Part shown: positions 30,459 to 32,554 of the stretch, piece after piece
Layout: each line of letters starts with the position of its first letter
Numbering within the stretch: the first letter of the stretch is position 1
Source of the DNA: Spirochaetaceae bacterium
Lineage (GTDB): Bacteria > Spirochaetota > Spirochaetia > Treponematales > Rectinemataceae
Direction of reading: 5' to 3'
DNA: 32,554 nucleotides
Assembly: GCA_025356015.1 (NCBI GenBank)
Contig: JANXYO010000046.1
Coordinates: 1-32,554, forward strand
The notes under the pieces: model-generated
Told to the model about the DNA's origin: nothing
Databases searched by the model: none
Seen by the model: the letters and a program-made list of their open reading frames with translations, nothing else
Program-made: the position numbers and the translations under genes

Positions 30459-32381
30459 TTAGAGCCCGAGCTTGGCGTCGATCCTCGCCTTCGCGGCGGC
30501 GAGCACCTCGGCGCTCTCGACGCGGAGGAGCTTCAGGAACACCTCGTAGAGGTCGCCCTTCCGGTAGACAGTCCCCGAGACCAGGACATCGGCGCCCATG
30601 AGCTTGCCCAGCCTGGACGCGGCCTCGTCGTCGACCAGGCCCGACATCTGGAGCTCGAGCTCCGAGAGCAGGGCCTGAAGGTCCTTGCGCTCGACTATGG
30701 TGAAGAGCTTCGTCTTCGAGGCAGCGAGGGAGAGCTGGGAGCCGAAGTACTCGGCCTGCATCGCCATGGCCTTGTCCGCCTCTCCGGCGACCGCAAGGGG
30801 CATGACGGCGCAGCGGGTCGAGGCGTCGAGCCTGAAGGTCGAGTAGTCCGAAAGGTTCTGCAGGGCCTGGGAGAAGAGCTTGGCGAGGGTATCCTCGCGG
30901 CTCTCGTCGGCGACGCGTTGCGCGGCATAGAATGCCTCGTCGTACTCAAGGCTCCTGTCGGACTGCCGCGATATCTCCTCCTTGACGAAGCGGATGACGA
31001 CTGCCTCGAGCTTGTCGCTCGTGAAGTTGCTGCCGGTGTGGTGGGAGACCGATCCCTCGACCCCGCCAGCCGACTCGCCGCCCTCGCCGTAGGTCAGAAA
31101 GATGTACTTGCCCTGGGTGTACTGGGCGATCTGCCGCAGGACGTATTCTCCCTCGAGGGGGAGGCCCCCGACGCCGATGGAGAATAGCTTGATGCCCTTG
31201 GCCTTCGCATCCCGCGAGGCCGTCGCGTAGTCGTAGGCCTGGCCGTAGTCGAGGTGGGGCGGCGCGTCGGTGATGATGAAGCCGAGCCTGATCCCGTCGG
31301 AGTTCCACTTCATCTTGGTCACGGCGTCCTGGAGGGCCGACTGGAGGTCCTCGGGATCGTCGCCCCCCCCTCCCGCGTAGACCTCGTCCAAGGTCTTCTG
31401 GAAGGCATCGAGGTTCGAGGTGAAGGGCACCACCTGGGTGAGGTAATCATCTTCGCGGTCGCGGTAGAGCACCATGCCGAAGCGCAGGGCGGGCACAGGC
31501 TTCAAGGCGCGGATGTTCTCATTGATGATCTCGATGGTCGCGCGCAGGCGCTCGATCTCGTCGTCCATGGAACCCGTCGTATCGAGGATGAAGAGGACGT
31601 CGACCGGCAGTGGGTTCGGGACCCTCCTCGCCTCGGCCAGCTTTACGCTTACGCTGCGCGGTCCCTTCCTGTCGACATCGATGCCCGCCGAGCCCGAGGG
31701 GGAGCTCACTTCGACACGGTAGCTCGTGGCGGCGGCGGCCGCGTAGTCGGCGGGATAGAGCGCGAAACTGCCGTCGGCGAAAGTCTTCCCGCTAGCGAGG
31801 CCACGACCCTCGGACGATACCTTCACAACCGCGTTCGCGACGCTCTTGCCTGAGGGGTCGGCCACCTTCAGCACGATCCTCTCTCCGATGGCGAGGTTGA
31901 AATGCGGGACAGAGGCATACTCGGCGAGGAATTTCACGAAATAGTTGAACTGCTCATTGTCGTCGGAATACCCGGCCTTCAGGCCCGACTGGGCCGGCGC
32001 CGCCTTGGCGGGGGCGGCGGCGGCCGCGCCCGGGCTGGAGGGGCTGGCCATCTCGGCAACGAAGGGCTCTCCCGTCTTCAAGCCCAGGGCGGAATCGGCG
32101 GCGGTCGCCGCCTTGGCGGCCTCGGCTTCCTTTTTCGCCTTCTCGACGGACATGGCGGGGGCCGCCGTGGAACTGCCCGACCCGGCGGGACTGGGTGGGT
32201 TGACCGGCGCAAGGGCTGGAGTCGAGCTCGAGTCCGGATGCGGGCCGGAGGAGGCTGTCCCGGGAGCCGGGGCGACATGGGGTTCCATGACTGGCCTGCT
32301 GGCGCAGGACAAGATGGACAGTGCCACCAGGACGGCAAACAGGATGCGGGCTATCATCTGGATGGCGTGCCGATTGCTCAT
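30459..32381 (-). CDS. VWA-domain lipoprotein with C-terminal CsgG/FlgO-like domain
   Basis: A 640-residue envelope lipoprotein. The signal peptide ends LSILSC (Cys26). A low-complexity Pro/Ala/Ser stretch (about 30-135) follows, probably a spacer. Next is a beta-sandwich region (about 165-250, NAVVKVSSEGRGLASGKTFADG type, like carboxypeptidase-regulatory folds). The von Willebrand A domain (about 258-460) has the metal-site motif DTTGSM (267-272) and TDAPPH (371-376). The C-terminal about 115 residues (KTKLFTIVERKDLQALLSEL, then MGADVLVSGTVYRKGDLYEVFLKLL) match the CsgG/FlgO pattern found in outer-membrane secretion and flagellar proteins. AGGAGG lies 5 bases before ATG 32381. A TATACT box is upstream. 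It may bind a surface partner in a metal-dependent way. Confidence 0.88.
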   Translation of the reverse strand: MSNRHAIQMIARILFAVLVALSILSCASRPVMEPHVAPAPGTASSGPHPDSSSTPALAPVNPPSPAGSGSSTAAPAMSVEKAKKEAEAAKAATAADSALGLKTGEPFVAEMASPSSPGAAAAAPAKAAPAQSGLKAGYSDDNEQFNYFVKFLAEYASVPHFNLAIGERIVLKVADPSGKSVANAVVKVSSEGRGLASGKTFADGSFALYPADYAAAAATSYRVEVSSPSGSAGIDVDRKGPRSVSVKLAEARRVPNPLPVDVLFILDTTGSMDDEIERLRATIEIINENIRALKPVPALRFGMVLYRDREDDYLTQVVPFTSNLDAFQKTLDEVYAGGGGDDPEDLQSALQDAVTKMKWNSDGIRLGFIITDAPPHLDYGQAYDYATASRDAKAKGIKLFSIGVGGLPLEGEYVLRQIAQYTQGKYIFLTYGEGGESAGGVEGSVSHHTGSNFTSDKLEAVVIRFVKEEISRQSDRSLEYDEAFYAAQRVADESREDTLAKLFSQALQNLSDYSTFRLDASTRCAVMPLAVAGEADKAMAMQAEYFGSQLSLAASKTKLFTIVERKDLQALLSELELQMSGLVDDEAASRLGKLMGADVLVSGTVYRKGDLYEVFLKLLRVESAEVLAAAKARIDAKLGL

Positions 32382-32410
32382 GATGCCTCCTGCTGATCGG
32401 GGAGGCCTTG

Positions 32411-32416
32411 AGTATA
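32411..32416 (-). promoter_or_regulatory. candidate -10 box of the VWA lipoprotein gene
   Basis: TATACT on minus within GTGTATACTC, 29 bases before ATG 32381. No -35 match is seen, and a hairpin occupies the upstream region. Confidence 0.42.
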
Positions 32417-32431
32417 CACCCGATTCATGAA

Positions 32432-32461
32432 TCCGCCGCCACCTGTTTCGCGGGCGGCGGA
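32432..32461 (-). terminator. perfect 9-bp hairpin after the head-GIN-type gene
   Basis: TCCGCCGCC (32432-32440) pairs with GGCGGCGGA (32453-32461) around a 12-base loop, 8 bases after the TAG stop of the upstream gene. Only TT follows on minus, so it is a weak terminator or an RNA 3' end hairpin. Confidence 0.4.
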
Positions 32462-32469
32462 CTTCTGAC

Positions 32470-32554
32470 CTATCTGCCCGCCCTTGTCACCCGGGCCGAA
32501 CCGGAAATCCTCTGGCTTATCACCGGGTCGCCCCAGTAGCTGATGCTCCCCGAG
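32470..32554 (-). CDS. C-terminal end of a probable head-GIN (DUF2807) domain protein, cut by window edge
   Basis: The last 27 codons of a minus-strand gene that enters from the right edge, ending in TAG at 32472-32470. The visible peptide includes SGSISYWGDPVISQRISGSA and ends RVTRAGR. The pattern G-S-G/x-I-x-Y-x-G-D/N-P-x-V...SGSxxV is the characteristic closing repeat of head-GIN (DUF2807) proteins, secreted beta-helical adhesin-like proteins. GC-rich third positions support this frame over the competing open one. It lies upstream of, and codirectional with, the VWA lipoprotein, separated by a hairpin and a -10 candidate. With so little sequence, the family call rests on the short repeat alone. 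Confidence 0.6.
   Translation of the reverse strand, partial: SGSISYWGDPVISQRISGSARVTRAGR

Noticed and set aside
32408-32521. Plus-strand TTG frame preceded by GGGGAGG, about 37 codons ending TAG
   Set aside because: It opposes the better-supported head-GIN-type C-terminus, lies over the VWA leader hairpin and shows no recognisable sequence.
32378-32554. Minus-strand open frame from the right edge to a TGA overlapping the VWA start (ATGA)
   Set aside because: The overlap looks operon-like, but the peptide is low-complexity, third positions are less GC-rich than in the competing frame, and the other frame carries the SGS...WGDP...SGSA repeat.

Overview
The window looks like a chromosomal segment of a GC-rich spirochaete. 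This is inferred from gene content: an XPB-type helicase paired with its helicase-associated partner, a FecR/beta-barrel surface-protein operon facing a CHASE2 adenylate cyclase, a MarR-GNAT fusion, many lipoproteins, and housekeeping genes of mixed type. No rRNA, tRNA or CRISPR array was seen. Coding density is very high, several neighbours overlap by ATGA, and no gap exceeds 300 bases.

Layout. Bases 1-212 hold the end of an insertion sequence: a transposase N-terminus on the minus strand, cut by the window edge, whose terminal sequence abuts the stop codon of a VanY-type D,D-carboxypeptidase lipoprotein gene (213-992, minus). A uracil-DNA-glycosylase-like gene (1084-1830, plus) diverges from it. 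A five-gene minus operon (7886 to 1841) follows: XPB-like helicase, helicase-associated protein, NYN-LOTUS protein, GNAT acetyltransferase and a zinc/manganese-binding lipoprotein. A membrane adenylate cyclase with a HAMP domain (7960-9723) and a small outer-membrane-like protein (9805-10881, with a clear terminator) run on plus. Next is a minus operon of four envelope proteins (15138 to 11058), divergent from a CHASE2 adenylate cyclase (15230-17941). An endonuclease/exonuclease/phosphatase lipoprotein overlaps the 3' end of that cyclase tail to tail. purC and a clpP-type gene (minus) diverge from a TlpA-CcdA thiol-redox pair (plus). Then come a PilZ protein, a nucleoside-recognition (Gate) membrane protein, a degenerate family 3 glycosidase, malQ and radA, all minus. 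A small membrane protein and a MarR-GNAT fusion run on plus. The right edge has a VWA lipoprotein and the last 27 codons of a probable head-GIN (DUF2807) protein, both minus.

Functional themes. Cell-envelope function dominates: at least five lipoproteins, two barrel-like proteins, a peptidoglycan peptidase and a periplasmic thiol relay. There are two class III cyclases, so cAMP signalling is a theme, and one cyclase is placed to sense or report on the FecR/barrel operon. The helicase operon is the best candidate for a nucleic-acid repair or surveillance module. Promoter inspection suggests that several genes (nucleoside-recognition protein, radA, MarR-GNAT, helicase, vanY) are leaderless or nearly so: a -10 box lies 7-10 bases before an ATG that, in most cases, has no good Shine-Dalgarno sequence.
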